42,962 nucleotides of DNA from Marivita sp965656765. Its GTDB lineage: Bacteria; Pseudomonadota; Alphaproteobacteria; Rhodobacterales; Rhodobacteraceae. The stretch's first letter is position 1, and the number at the start of each line of letters is the position of its first letter. Below are positions 1 to 8,484 of the stretch, in pieces. The stretch is taken from positions 1 through 42,962 of the forward strand of contig NZ_CBFHLV010000024.1 in NCBI RefSeq assembly GCF_965656765.1, written 5' to 3'. A program made the position numbers and the translations under genes. The notes under the pieces are model-generated. The model saw only the letters and a program-made list of their open reading frames with translations, was not told the DNA's origin and searched no databases.

Positions 1-6
1 ACCTGA

Positions 7-405
7 ATGGGCAAAACGATCGAAAGATCTGGAATGGGAAAACCAGATAGGGCCTACGAGCTCAAAGCTCGCTCTACAGATTTGGACCCGTTCCGCGGAT
101 CACCATATCGGCCAGCGGCTTCTGATAGCGCCGCGATGAAAGGCCTTACAGAAGACTGCATTCGATCACACGCCAATTGGGGTCAAAAGCTACTTGCACT
201 ACGGGCGGCAACCACAGAAGACCCTAGCCGTCACCGCCGCGAGGGCACTGCCATCGAGGACACCCGTACCTTCTTCGGCGACGCGCTCGCTATCCTGAAC
301 CGGCCGGGCAAAAAAGACCCTGCCGCCACGGAGATGCTGGCAGGGGCTGGAACTATGGGACGGGCCGCGCTGGGTCACTGGGCGCAGGACACGGCGGCGG
401 CGTAG
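7..405 (+). CDS. Uncertain hypothetical ORF in degraded mobile DNA
   Basis: An open frame of 132 codons starting with ATG. I recognise no domain, signal peptide or membrane segment in it. It ends in TAG at 403-405, and the next ORF, a ParB-like remnant, continues in exactly the same frame four bases later. The two could therefore once have been one frame, or this part could be noncoding. No convincing ribosome binding site can be judged because the window begins six bases upstream. The context (truncated ParB-like gene, tRNA nearby) suggests decayed mobile DNA. Existence as a real gene is doubtful. Confidence 0.2.
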   Translation: MGKTIERSGMGKPDRAYELKARSTDLDPFRGSPYRPAASDSAAMKGLTEDCIRSHANWGQKLLALRAATTEDPSRHRREGTAIEDTRTFFGDALAILNRPGKKDPAATEMLAGAGTMGRAALGHWAQDTAAA

Positions 406-408
406 ATC

Positions 409-939
409 GTGCGACGTGAGCGTCGGCGCGCGGAGCTGGCAGCCGAGTGGGTCCGGATCACGGTGCAGCGGGATTTCGTGGCGCAAGTTGAGCCGCTACA
501 GGAACTGAGCAAAGGGCAAGGCGCCAAAGGCGGTACCCGCGAAGCTGCCCGCAATCTCGGCATGTCCCGCGATCAGGTGGCGCGGTCCCTCAAGGTCGCG
601 GCGCTGTCGCCGGAGTCCAAAGAGGCGGCGAGACCCGGCTTACCGGTCCGAAACCCCGCCACCATCTTCACGGCCCTGATCGACCTTACCCGCTGCGCCG
701 GCCATCGCTGTGTCCGATGCGCCCTTGTAGACGATCCGCACTTCGTTGACCGACTTCGCGCCGCAGGCGGCACACCGGGCCTTGTCGACGACGTCGCCGA
801 CGTTCGCGCCATGCCCAAGCCGCCCGATCGCATCGGCCACCGAAACCTCCGCGCCGCGCCCGCACGCGCATTCGAGATAGAGATGATGCGCCCGGATCGT
901 CGCGAGCAAGGTCGTCGGGCGTTTCATGTGGTCACCTGA
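409..939 (+). pseudogene. ParB-like partition protein remnant
   Basis: Residues about 8-75 resemble the region after the nuclease-like domain of ParB-family proteins: an RAEL-AEWVRIT helix, then GGTREAARNLGMSRDQV, which reads as a helix-turn-helix, then KVAALSPESKEAAR. The N-terminal ParB domain that should precede it is missing. After about residue 78 (near position 640) the similarity stops, and the rest of the frame runs antisense to the small zinc-ribbon gene, so it is probably not coding. The start (GTG) has no good ribosome binding site. ParB-like genes of this type usually sit on plasmids or integrative elements. I call it a truncated fragment left by an element next to tRNA-Glu. Confidence 0.5.
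640..927 (-). CDS. Small zinc-ribbon-like hypothetical protein
   Basis: A 95-residue protein. I chose the ATG at 927 because AGGTGA lies a few bases upstream on the minus strand; the frame is open further upstream without a better start. It carries a CxC pair near residue 21 (CACG) and a CxxC pair near residue 54 (CAACG), which together look like a four-cysteine zinc ribbon. The C-terminal tail is Gly/Asp/Arg-rich and may be an extension created by a rearrangement, since it runs into the point where the opposing ParB-like fragment loses similarity. Small proteins of this kind occur in alphaproteobacterial genomic islands, from memory. No specific function can be given. Confidence 0.5.
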   Translation of the reverse strand: MKRPTTLLATIRAHHLYLECACGRGAEVSVADAIGRLGHGANVGDVVDKARCAACGAKSVNEVRIVYKGASDTAMAGAAGKVDQGREDGGGVSDR

Positions 940-1069
940 TTTCCGCGTTGTCATCCCCAAGAGCTCAAATCGGCTGTTCCTAACCGTTTCACGGATGGTA
1001 TGCTTTTTGGATGGCCACCAGAACACCGCATGAGTTTTCTGTTTTAAATCAGTGCATTGCAGGGAGGTG

Positions 1070-1144
1070 TGGCAGCCCGTAGGGGAATCGAACCCCTCTT
1101 TCCAGGTTGAAAACCTGGCGTCCTAACCGATAGACGAACGGGCC
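1070..1144 (-). tRNA. tRNA-Glu (anticodon TTC)
   Basis: A complete cloverleaf is readable on the minus strand. The acceptor stem GGCCCGT pairs with ACGGGCT with one G:U pair, the anticodon arm is CCAGG-TTTTCAA-CCTGG with anticodon TTC, and the T arm contains GGTTCGATTCC. The discriminator is G and the CCA end is encoded (1070-1072). Remnants of mobile DNA begin just past the 3' end, which is the usual side for integrase-mediated insertion into tRNA genes. Confidence 0.97.
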
Positions 1145-1272
1145 ACTCTTGGTGAGCGGTGTTTAGGCAAAGCAGCGCGGCCATGCAAGTGGAAATTCAG
1201 TGGAAAGTGTGGTTTTTTCAATCTTCACACAGAAAAGTTCTGCGCCTGAGTTTTTCATTATAAAACAGCGCA

Positions 1273-3030
1273 TTACGCCAAACCACCTGATGCTTCGGCG
1301 GCATCTTCCAAACGCAACTGTACGGAACGGCGACCGCCCCATTCATTGATTTCCAAACGCCCCGCCAGATGGAATCGTGCGCCACCGTGTTGTTCCAATG
1401 CTGGGCCAAGCCGGCCATCGAATGCGCCAAAACAAATCGCGTCGATCCGGGCACCAAGGCCATCGCCAAAGCTCAGCTTCAGATGTGAACTGCCGACCCG
1501 CTTGGCAAAACCGATCTGCACATCCGGGAAAACGAACCTCGGCGCGGCCGCCCCTGCCCCAAAAGGTCCGGCTTCTTCAAGCTGTTCGACCAGTTCCGGC
1601 GTAGCCGCACCCGGCATAAGGGGCCCATCCAACCTTAGATCTGACGCGCCCAACTCATCCGCGCCCTGCTTGGCCAAAAGCTCGGTCAGGCGTGCCATAG
1701 CCGGTTCGAGCTGATCACGCGATAGAGACAGTCCAGCTGCCATCTTGTGACCACCCCCCTTTTGCAGATGACCTTCTGATGCCAGCTTCTGAATCGCAGC
1801 ACCTAGATCGATCCCACTGACCGATCTGCCAGAACCTTTCCCATCGTCGCCATCAAAACCGATAACAATCGAAGGACGGTTGGTCCGCTCTTTCAGGCGG
1901 GAGGCAACAATGCCAACCACACCCGGATGCCAACCATCGCCAGCAGCCCAGACAAGCGGCGCGTCGAACCCACGTTCTTCGGCCTGCTCAAGGGCCTGAG
2001 CCCGGACCGCTTCTTCAATGTCTCGCCGTTCCGTGTTCAGCGCATCAAGCCGTTCGGCCATCGCTTTGGCCTCATGGGTGTCGGTACAGCACAAAAGACG
2101 CGCGCCCAGATCAGCCTTGCCGATGCGCCCGCCTGCATTGACCCGGGGGCCAAGCACAAACCCGAGATGATATGACTTGGGCGCGGTATCCAAGCGACCG
2201 ACATCGCAAAGCGCCACCAGACCCGGGCGGGCACGTTGCCCCATAACCTTCAGGCCTTGTCGCACCAGCGCACGGTTCACGCCTTTAAGAGGCGCAACGT
2301 CGGCCACAGTGGCCAAAGATACGAGGTCCAGCATCGACATCAGGTCGGGGCCTTTCGCACCGGCCTCGCGCATTTGTCGTCCGGCTTCGACAAGAGCGAG
2401 AAAAACCACCCCCGCCGCGCAAAGATGCGCCAGCACGCCATCTTCGTCCTGCCGGTTCGGGTTCACAATCGCGTAGGCATCAGGCAACGTTTCCCCGCCA
2501 AGATGGTGATCCAGAACCACCACGTCAGCGCCATTGGCCGCTGCAATCGGACCGTGTGACAGCGTTCCGCAATCGACACAGATGATCAGATCGTGATCAC
2601 GCGCCAAATCGGCCATGGCGGGTTCGTTCGGCCCGTAACCTTCGTCAATCCTGTCCGGCACATAAAGCGTTGCTTTGCGATCCAATTGGCGCAGCCAGTC
2701 GATCAGCAAGGCCGCAGAGGCGCCGCCGTCCACGTCGTAATCCGCAAAGATCGCAATACGTTCGCGCGACCGGACCGCTTGCAGAATACGCGTGGCAGCC
2801 CGCTCCATATCGCGCAGGGATCGGGGATCAGGCAGTAAAGCGCGCAGCGTCGGTTCAAGGTAGGTTTGAACGTCTTCTGCCGCGACGCCCAAGCGAGACA
2901 GCGTTTGGCACAATGCGGGTGGCAAACCCGTCTGTTGCACCAATGCTTCGGCGTGTCGCGTGACGTCTGGCGCCGGACCGATCCAGCGCCGCCCCGTCAA
3001 GGACCGGTCAACGCCCAGATAGCCGGTCAC
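1273..3030 (-). CDS. recJ: Single-stranded-DNA-specific exonuclease RecJ
   Basis: RecJ degrades single-stranded DNA 5' to 3' in RecF-pathway recombination, mismatch repair and base excision repair in the cytoplasm. The 585-residue length matches the family (about 577 in E. coli). The DHH phosphoesterase motifs are intact: DYDVDGG at residues 97-103 and DHH at 174-176, with VDCG at 152-155. A DHHA1-type segment rich in glycine (GKGSGRS, then GGGHKMAAG) and a C-terminal OB-like region follow. It is the last gene of a minus-strand run after hom and glpX, only 10 bases behind glpX, and is probably co-transcribed. The tRNA-Glu gene follows downstream. Confidence 0.96.
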   Translation of the reverse strand: MTGYLGVDRSLTGRRWIGPAPDVTRHAEALVQQTGLPPALCQTLSRLGVAAEDVQTYLEPTLRALLPDPRSLRDMERAATRILQAVRSRERIAIFADYDVDGGASAALLIDWLRQLDRKATLYVPDRIDEGYGPNEPAMADLARDHDLIICVDCGTLSHGPIAAANGADVVVLDHHLGGETLPDAYAIVNPNRQDEDGVLAHLCAAGVVFLALVEAGRQMREAGAKGPDLMSMLDLVSLATVADVAPLKGVNRALVRQGLKVMGQRARPGLVALCDVGRLDTAPKSYHLGFVLGPRVNAGGRIGKADLGARLLCCTDTHEAKAMAERLDALNTERRDIEEAVRAQALEQAEERGFDAPLVWAAGDGWHPGVVGIVASRLKERTNRPSIVIGFDGDDGKGSGRSVSGIDLGAAIQKLASEGHLQKGGGHKMAAGLSLSRDQLEPAMARLTELLAKQGADELGASDLRLDGPLMPGAATPELVEQLEEAGPFGAGAAAPRFVFPDVQIGFAKRVGSSHLKLSFGDGLGARIDAICFGAFDGRLGPALEQHGGARFHLAGRLEINEWGGRRSVQLRLEDAAEASGGLA

Positions 3031-3040
3031 GAATACCTCA

Positions 3041-4006
3041 TCAGTGGGTCGGGTTCCGATAGGTCATACGCCGCACCGAACCGGTTTTCGACCGCATGAG
3101 CAGTGTTTCCGTGGTGTAGAACCCGACCTCGCGCTTGATACCGGACAAAAGCGACCCGCCGGTCACACCGGTGGCGGCAAAGATCACGTCTTCCGTCACC
3201 ATTTCATCACGCGAATAAATCTTGTCGAGGTTGGTGATACCGGCCTTTGCCGCACGGGCCTTTTCGTCGTCATTGCGGAAGATCAGGCGACCCTGAATTT
3301 GGCCGCCCATGCACTTGAGTGCTGCAGCGGCAAGCACACCCTCGGGAGCGCCACCCGTGCCCATGTACATGTCGATACCGGTCTGCGACGGCTCTGCACA
3401 ATGCATTACGCCAGCCACATCGCCATCCGTGATCAACCGGATCGCAGCGCCGGTTGATCTGACTTCGGCAATCATCTCTTCGTGGCGTGGACGCTCAAGC
3501 ACACAGACTGTGATATCGCTCTGGCGACAGCCCTTGACCTTTGCCAGCGCAGCAACCCGTTCACGCGGCGACATATCAAGTGTCACCAGATCATTGGCAA
3601 AGCCTGGCCCGATTGCGAGCTTTTCCATGTAAACGTCAGGCGCATGCAGCATTGACCCACGTGGCCCCATTGCAATCACAGTCAACGCGTTCGGCATGTC
3701 CTTGGCAGTCAGAGTTGTGCCTTCCAGCGGATCAAGCGCGATATCCACTCCGGGGCCGTTGCCGGTGCCAACCTCTTCTCCAATATAAAGCATAGGCGCT
3801 TCGTCCCGTTCGCCTTCGCCGATCACGACGACGCCTGCAATGTCCAACATATTCAACTGTTCGCGCATAGCGTTGACGGCAGCTTGGTCCGCGGCTTTTT
3901 CGTCACCACGCCCAATCAAGTTGACCGTCGCAATCGCGGCTTGTTCGGCCACTCGCGCCAAACCCAGGGACAGCATACGGTCGTTGAAATCGGGGCGCGC
4001 AGTCAT
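3041..4006 (-). CDS. glpX: Class II fructose-1,6-bisphosphatase GlpX
   Basis: The enzyme hydrolyses fructose 1,6-bisphosphate to fructose 6-phosphate in gluconeogenesis, using a divalent metal. Family motifs are present: GEGERDEAPML near residue 63, the DPLEGTTL phosphatase motif near residue 93, and GTGGAPEGVLAAAALKC in the middle of the protein. The 321-residue length is normal for GlpX. It lies between hom and recJ with 10 bases to recJ and 86 to hom, an arrangement I associate with Rhodobacterales. In this group a class II enzyme can also support sedoheptulose bisphosphate hydrolysis, but nothing here shows that. Confidence 0.96.
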   Translation of the reverse strand: MTARPDFNDRMLSLGLARVAEQAAIATVNLIGRGDEKAADQAAVNAMREQLNMLDIAGVVVIGEGERDEAPMLYIGEEVGTGNGPGVDIALDPLEGTTLTAKDMPNALTVIAMGPRGSMLHAPDVYMEKLAIGPGFANDLVTLDMSPRERVAALAKVKGCRQSDITVCVLERPRHEEMIAEVRSTGAAIRLITDGDVAGVMHCAEPSQTGIDMYMGTGGAPEGVLAAAALKCMGGQIQGRLIFRNDDEKARAAKAGITNLDKIYSRDEMVTEDVIFAATGVTGGSLLSGIKREVGFYTTETLLMRSKTGSVRRMTYRNPTH

Positions 4007-4092
4007 GAAACTCTCCAGTCACGAATAAAGTCAGGTCTTCTGCGTGTTAAGCCTGTGACCCAAGCCTGACAAGGTTGATTGCGCTAAAGCTG

Positions 4093-5379
4093 TCAGACGT
4101 GTTCGATCCGCAGCGCGACTGGCTCGCCCTCGACGACCCGCGTGCCAACCATTGCGGCAAGCGCATTGTCCAACGCGGCCCGCGTGGTTTTATGAGTCAC
4201 GATCAAAACAGGCGCTGTAAGTTGGTCATGGCTGCGCTGACGCATCCGGTTGATCGAAACACCCGCCTCGCCCAGCACAGCAGCCACCTTGGCCAGCGCA
4301 CCGGGTTTGTCGAGAAGACTGAGACGCAGATAGTACGGTGCAGGCGTCGCTGTTTTGGCAGGTTTGGATTTGGTCAGGCTCGCGGCTGGCTGACCAAAAG
4401 TCGACACGCGGGTGCCGCGCGCAATGTCCAGAACGTCGCCAAGAACCGCGCTCGCCGTGGGGCCTTCACCGGCACCGGCGCCGCGCATGACAATCTGCCC
4501 GACCTGGTCACCTTCGATCACGACCATATTCGTGCCACCATCAAGTTGCCCCAAGGGCGATGTGGCAGGCACAAGGCAGGGTGACATGCGTTGCTCTAAA
4601 CCGCGACCGGTCATCTGGCACACACCCAACAGTTTGACTTTGTAACCCATATCCGCTGCTTGCCGGATGTCCTCGATGCTGACGCGCCCGATACCTTCGA
4701 GCTCGACCGCATTAAAATCAACCTGCGTGCCAAAGGCGATCGACGCCAGCAAAGCCAGCTTATGACCCGCGTCGATGCCACCGACATCAAGGTTCGGATC
4801 CGCCTCAAGGTACCCAAGGCCATCAGCTTCGGCGAAGGCTTCATCATACGTCAGACCCGCAGACTCCATTCGCGTCAGGATGTAGTTACAGGTGCCATTC
4901 ATGACACCCATCACGCGTTCGATGTCGTTACCGGCAAGCCCTTCTGTCAGGGCCTTAACAACCGGAATACCTCCCGCAACCGCTGCCTCAAAACGCAGAA
5001 TCGATCCACTTGCTTCGGCGGCTTCGGCCAATGCCTGACCGTGATGCGCAAGCAAGGCTTTGTTCGCGGACACCACGTCTTTGCCCGCACGCAACGCCGC
5101 TTCGGTTGCCGCTTTGGCCGGTCCGTCGCTGCCGCCAACCAGTTCGACAAAAACATCGACATCATCACGCTGCGCCAGTGCGACGGGGTCATCTTCCCAG
5201 TCGTAGCTGTCCAAAGGCACGCCACGGTCTTTAACCCGGCTGCGCGCACATACGGCTGAGATTGTAATCGGGCGTCCGCCACGGGTTTCAAGCAACGCGG
5301 CTTTCTGGCGAATAATCTTGACGACGCCTGCACCAACAGTTCCCAGACCCGCTATTCCAAGGCGCAGAGGTTCAGTCAT
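4093..5379 (-). CDS. hom: Homoserine dehydrogenase
   Basis: It reduces aspartate semialdehyde to homoserine with NAD(P)H, the branch step to threonine, methionine and isoleucine. The N-terminal nucleotide-binding loop GLGTVGAGV is visible within the first 20 residues. The family signature GIDAGHKLALL and the catalytic-domain stretch VMNGTCNYI follow. The C-terminal 75 residues (from YYLRLSLLDKPGALAKVA) form an ACT regulatory domain, so feedback inhibition by threonine is likely. The 428-residue length is that of the monofunctional enzyme. It is first in the hom-glpX-recJ run. Confidence 0.96.
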   Translation of the reverse strand: MTEPLRLGIAGLGTVGAGVVKIIRQKAALLETRGGRPITISAVCARSRVKDRGVPLDSYDWEDDPVALAQRDDVDVFVELVGGSDGPAKAATEAALRAGKDVVSANKALLAHHGQALAEAAEASGSILRFEAAVAGGIPVVKALTEGLAGNDIERVMGVMNGTCNYILTRMESAGLTYDEAFAEADGLGYLEADPNLDVGGIDAGHKLALLASIAFGTQVDFNAVELEGIGRVSIEDIRQAADMGYKVKLLGVCQMTGRGLEQRMSPCLVPATSPLGQLDGGTNMVVIEGDQVGQIVMRGAGAGEGPTASAVLGDVLDIARGTRVSTFGQPAASLTKSKPAKTATPAPYYLRLSLLDKPGALAKVAAVLGEAGVSINRMRQRSHDQLTAPVLIVTHKTTRAALDNALAAMVGTRVVEGEPVALRIEHV

Positions 5380-5454
5380 TCGGGCAATCCTTTTGCAGTC
5401 TGGACAGATTTTGCCCGCAATAGCGCCTTGCGTTCATGGCTGCAACGCCCGTGA

Positions 5455-5736
5455 TCAGGGTTGGACTACGCCATCGTCCATTCGGTCACGTGTTCCTTGG
5501 TCGATCACAGGTGTGCGCAAACCGTTAGCTCGATTGCGAAGCGCTGCCGCGCGGGCACGCAACGCGTCGTCATCCGCTTCGGTCAGGTTGGTGTCTTGGT
5601 CGGACACAAGCTGCTCAAAGGGCAAAAGGGTTGGATATTCGGCGTTGGGATCACCTCCGGACAATGCGGCATCGACTTCCGGAAACTCCGTACAGGCCGT
5701 CGCCACGAATAAAATGATGATCCACGCACGCCACAT
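5455..5736 (-). CDS. Small hypothetical lipoprotein
   Basis: A 93-residue protein with a short signal sequence and a lipobox (FVATAC, cysteine near residue 15), so it is probably lipidated and membrane attached. The mature part is acidic, without recognisable domains, and ends in a charged Arg/Asp-rich segment. I start it at the ATG at 5736 because AAGGAG lies eight bases upstream; the longer frame to 5868 would bury the signal sequence. It is divergent from the TetR gene with about 97 bases between, and the palindrome in that gap could control both. Confidence 0.65.
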   Translation of the reverse strand: MWRAWIIILFVATACTEFPEVDAALSGGDPNAEYPTLLPFEQLVSDQDTNLTEADDDALRARAAALRNRANGLRTPVIDQGTRDRMDDGVVQP

Positions 5737-5801
5737 CCGACTTGCTCCTTCTGTCCCAACTGTCATGCCGCAGCACAAGCGCGCACGCAACCGCGGGCTT
5801 G

Positions 5802-5821
5802 ATCTGAACACCTGTTCAGAT
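5802..5821. promoter_or_regulatory. Operator-like palindrome before tetR-family gene
   Basis: A perfect inverted repeat, ATCTGAACA then CC then TGTTCAGAT, lies 12 bases before the TetR start and in the gap to the divergent lipoprotein gene. TetR repressors usually bind palindromes of this size beside their own genes, so autoregulation is the simple reading. The second arm runs into GATAAT, which could be a -10 element that a bound repressor would cover. Confidence 0.6.
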
Positions 5822-5833
5822 AATCTACGCGCC

Positions 5834-6418
5834 ATGGCACGAACGGCTGGCTCACATTCAGATATCACTGGGCCTCGTGTCCGCGCAGCAGCCTTGGCCC
5901 TGTTTTCCCAACATGGCTATGCCGCGGTCTCGATGCGGCGCATAGCCCAAGACGTCGGTGTACAAGCCGGTGCGCTTTACAACTATACGCCAGACAAGCA
6001 ATCGCTGCTCTTTGAACTGATGCGCGGACATATGGATGATCTTCTGCAAGCCCGCAGCCAAGAGCCAGCGCTGGAAACACCGTCAGATCGCTTAGAAGCT
6101 TTCACGCGGTTCCACATCCGATTTCATCTGGAGCGGCCTGAAGCCGTGTTTATTTCGTACATGGAGTTGCGAAACCTGACGCCTGAGAATTTCGCTGCGA
6201 TCGAAGACCTGCGCCGTCACTATGAAGGTGAGCTTGAGGCCATCCTCAGAGACGGACGCGATGCCGGCGCGTTTCACGTCGCCGACACCAAGATCACAAC
6301 ACTTGCAATCATTGCGATGCTGACCGGCGTCAACACGTGGTATCGCAGCGGCGGGCGTTTGTCCCTGCCCGAGGTCGAAGCGATTTATTGGGACATGGTC
6401 CGCAAAGCCGTGACCTGA
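5834..6418 (+). CDS. TetR/AcrR family transcriptional regulator
   Basis: A 194-residue DNA-binding repressor. The N-terminal helix-turn-helix is clear: RVRAAALALFSQHGY, then SMRRIAQDVGVQAGALYNY, at residues about 14-47. The remaining 140 residues form the ligand-binding domain. The start is the ATG at 5834, which places the helix-turn-helix at the usual distance from the N-terminus; the frame is open back to 5318 but that part overlaps hom antisense. The C-terminal domain resembles regulators of acyl-CoA or fatty acid genes, but the ligand cannot be told. No metabolic gene follows in the same direction. Confidence 0.88.
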   Translation: MARTAGSHSDITGPRVRAAALALFSQHGYAAVSMRRIAQDVGVQAGALYNYTPDKQSLLFELMRGHMDDLLQARSQEPALETPSDRLEAFTRFHIRFHLERPEAVFISYMELRNLTPENFAAIEDLRRHYEGELEAILRDGRDAGAFHVADTKITTLAIIAMLTGVNTWYRSGGRLSLPEVEAIYWDMVRKAVT

Positions 6419-6465
6419 ACGAGGGTCACAAACCGCAGTAAGCCCTTTTGAACAGTTTTTTCGCG

Positions 6466-6822
6466 TTACACGGACGTCCCGGCAGGACCACCCGTGAATT
6501 CATCAAACGCCTCAAGCGCCTTTGCACCAAACGCCACCGAAGGTCCGCCACCCATATAAGCAATCATGGCCAAAGCCTCGCATAGTTCTTCTCGGGTCGC
6601 CTTGAGCCGCACAAGTGATTTGACGTGAAACGCGATACAACTGTCGCATCGGGTTGCAATCGCAATACCTAGCGCAATGAATTCCTTGGTTTTTTCATCT
6701 AACGCGCCGTTGCTCTTGGCCGCGCGACCCATCTGGTTGAACCCAGCAAAGGTCTCGGGCGTTTCCTTTTGTAGGACGTCCAAACGCCCCACCGTATCTT
6801 TCATGAAGTCTGACCAGCTCAT
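6466..6822 (-). CDS. Carboxymuconolactone decarboxylase / AhpD-like protein
   Basis: A 118-residue protein of the CMD/AhpD fold. The redox motif CDSCIAFH (CxxC plus nearby His) sits at residues about 60-67, as in AhpD-type alkylhydroperoxidases, and EALAMIAYMGGGP follows, a common family segment. AAAGGGAGA lies just before the ATG. Its start is 12 bases after the stop of the permease gene, so it is the third gene of the transporter operon. That suggests a peroxidase or disulfide role tied to the imported compound, but the family is broad and the substrate is unknown. Confidence 0.85.
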   Translation of the reverse strand: MSWSDFMKDTVGRLDVLQKETPETFAGFNQMGRAAKSNGALDEKTKEFIALGIAIATRCDSCIAFHVKSLVRLKATREELCEALAMIAYMGGGPSVAFGAKALEAFDEFTGGPAGTSV

Positions 6823-6834
6823 TCGTCTCTCCCT

Positions 6835-7605
6835 TTAGCGACTCTCATCTGCACCCATCTTTCGCTCCAACCAACGAACAAAAAAGCTGATGATCAAAAC
6901 CAGCACCAAGTATTCAAGGATTAGCAGCGTGTAGATCTCGAGCGGGCGATACTCCGTCACCACCAATTCATTGGCGCGCCTAGTCAATTCCTGCATGCCG
7001 ATCACAGACGCAAAAGCGGACATCTTTACGATATAGATGAACTGGTTCGCCAGTGGCGGCAGAATGCGCCGAATGGCTTGTGGTAGGACCACATACCGCA
7101 TGGTTTGATTGTAGGTGAGCCCAACCGTACGCGCGGCCTCGGTTTGGCCTTTGGGAATGGATTGGATCCCCGAACGGTAAATCTCTGCGGTGAAGGCGCT
7201 GTCGGATATGGCCAGTGTGATGATCGCCCCCCAAAAGGCATCAATGGTGATCGGCACGCCCATCGAACGCATCACGACTGGCAAGCCATAGAACACCCAG
7301 AATAGCATCGGCAGCAAAGGAATTGCGCGCACGAACTCGATGTAGATGCGCGACGGCAATCGTATCCACCGGTTCGTTGACATCCCCGGCAGCGCCACCA
7401 GCAAACCAATCGACATCGACATCACAGCCGCGATCAAGGACAGCTGGATTGTCGCCCAGAAACCGCCGATCAGGAAACGGACGTTCGATTGCCCCTGCGG
7501 CGTGGTTGGATCGATCACGTACCACCCCCAGTTGCCGCTGCCCGAACATCCGGCAACGAATAAGAGGGCACCCAGCAGCGCCCAGACTTTAAAAGACCGT
7601 GTCAT
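6835..7605 (-). CDS. Polar amino acid type ABC transporter permease
   Basis: A 256-residue inner-membrane permease of the His/Glu/Gln family. Several hydrophobic segments are visible, and the cytoplasmic coupling loop EAARTVGLTYNQTMRYVVLP is in the expected place. The start is ATG at 7605, ten bases after the ATPase gene; the longer frame to 7764 overlaps the ATPase. The first 20 residues read like a lipoprotein signal (LLFVAGC), odd for a permease, and are followed by about 25 residues before the first core segment. It works with the ATPase upstream and probably with the divergently encoded binding protein at 8485. Confidence 0.9.
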   Translation of the reverse strand: MTRSFKVWALLGALLFVAGCSGSGNWGWYVIDPTTPQGQSNVRFLIGGFWATIQLSLIAAVMSMSIGLLVALPGMSTNRWIRLPSRIYIEFVRAIPLLPMLFWVFYGLPVVMRSMGVPITIDAFWGAIITLAISDSAFTAEIYRSGIQSIPKGQTEAARTVGLTYNQTMRYVVLPQAIRRILPPLANQFIYIVKMSAFASVIGMQELTRRANELVVTEYRPLEIYTLLILEYLVLVLIISFFVRWLERKMGADESR

Positions 7606-7615
7606 CTGCGCTGCC

Positions 7616-8356
7616 TCAATGTTGTAAAATCTTGTCGAGAAACGCCTTGAAGCGTTGTGATTTGGGCGCTTCGAAAACCGCCGAGGGAGTTCCAGTTTCG
7701 ACGATCTCGCCGCCATCCATGAACACCATGCGGTCGGCAACCTTTCGGGCAAACCCCATCTCATGGGTGACCACCAGCATAGTCATGCCCTCTTGTGCAA
7801 GCTCTACCATCACATCAAGCACTTCGGAGATCATCTCGGGATCAAGCGCCGAGGTTGGTTCGTCAAAAAGCATGATCTTGGGTTTCATGCACAACGACCG
7901 CGCAATGGCCACACGTTGTTGCTGGCCGCCAGAAAGATCGCGCGGTCGTTTGCGCGCCTGTTCCGGGATACGCACCCGTTCCAGATATTCCATCGCCAAC
8001 GCTTCGGCTTCTTGGCGCGACAGACCACGCGCCTTCATCGGCCCAAGCGTCAGATTTTCGATAACACTCAGATGCGGGAACAGATTGAACTGTTGAAACA
8101 CCATTCCAACCTCGGCCCTCACCCGCTCTACAGACCCCGGTTGGGCAAGGGAAATACCGTCCACGGTGATGTTGCCGGAATCATATTGTTCCAATCCGTT
8201 TACACATCTGATTAAAGTGGATTTGCCTGATCCTGAAGGTCCGCAAATGACAATACGCTCGCCCAGACTGACATTCAGATCGACATTGGTCAGGACTTGG
8301 AAGTCACCAAAAGACTTATTCAGCGCACTTATTTCGATGACGCGCTCTGCACTCAT
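7616..8356 (-). CDS. Polar amino acid type ABC transporter ATP-binding protein
   Basis: A 246-residue ATPase of the GlnQ/HisP type. Walker A GPSGSGKST is near residue 39, the signature LSGGQQQR near 142, and Walker B IMLFDEPTSALDP follows. GGAGGGCGAA precedes the ATG. It is first in the operon ATPase-permease-AhpD-like, divergent from the binding protein gene with 128 bases between, which presumably hold promoters for both directions. The substrate is likely an amino acid or related polar solute. Confidence 0.94.
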   Translation of the reverse strand: MSAERVIEISALNKSFGDFQVLTNVDLNVSLGERIVICGPSGSGKSTLIRCVNGLEQYDSGNITVDGISLAQPGSVERVRAEVGMVFQQFNLFPHLSVIENLTLGPMKARGLSRQEAEALAMEYLERVRIPEQARKRPRDLSGGQQQRVAIARSLCMKPKIMLFDEPTSALDPEMISEVLDVMVELAQEGMTMLVVTHEMGFARKVADRMVFMDGGEIVETGTPSAVFEAPKSQRFKAFLDKILQH

Positions 8357-8484
8357 TTCGCCCTCCGATCCATCTTTAATGCTCTCGAGATAGCGCGCGC
8401 GCCAAAAAATCAGCGTGCCTTGATGGCCGATAGAGCGTTCGACCTATGTAACCTCACGACGACATACACGAAAAGGGAAATACC

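Noticed and set aside
640..939. C-terminal half of the ParB-like frame as coding
   Set aside because: It is antisense to the zinc-ribbon gene, which has a ribosome binding site and paired cysteine motifs.
5318..5833. Long N-terminal extension of the TetR-family frame
   Set aside because: It overlaps hom and the lipoprotein gene antisense, has no family similarity, and the helix-turn-helix is correctly placed from the ATG at 5834.
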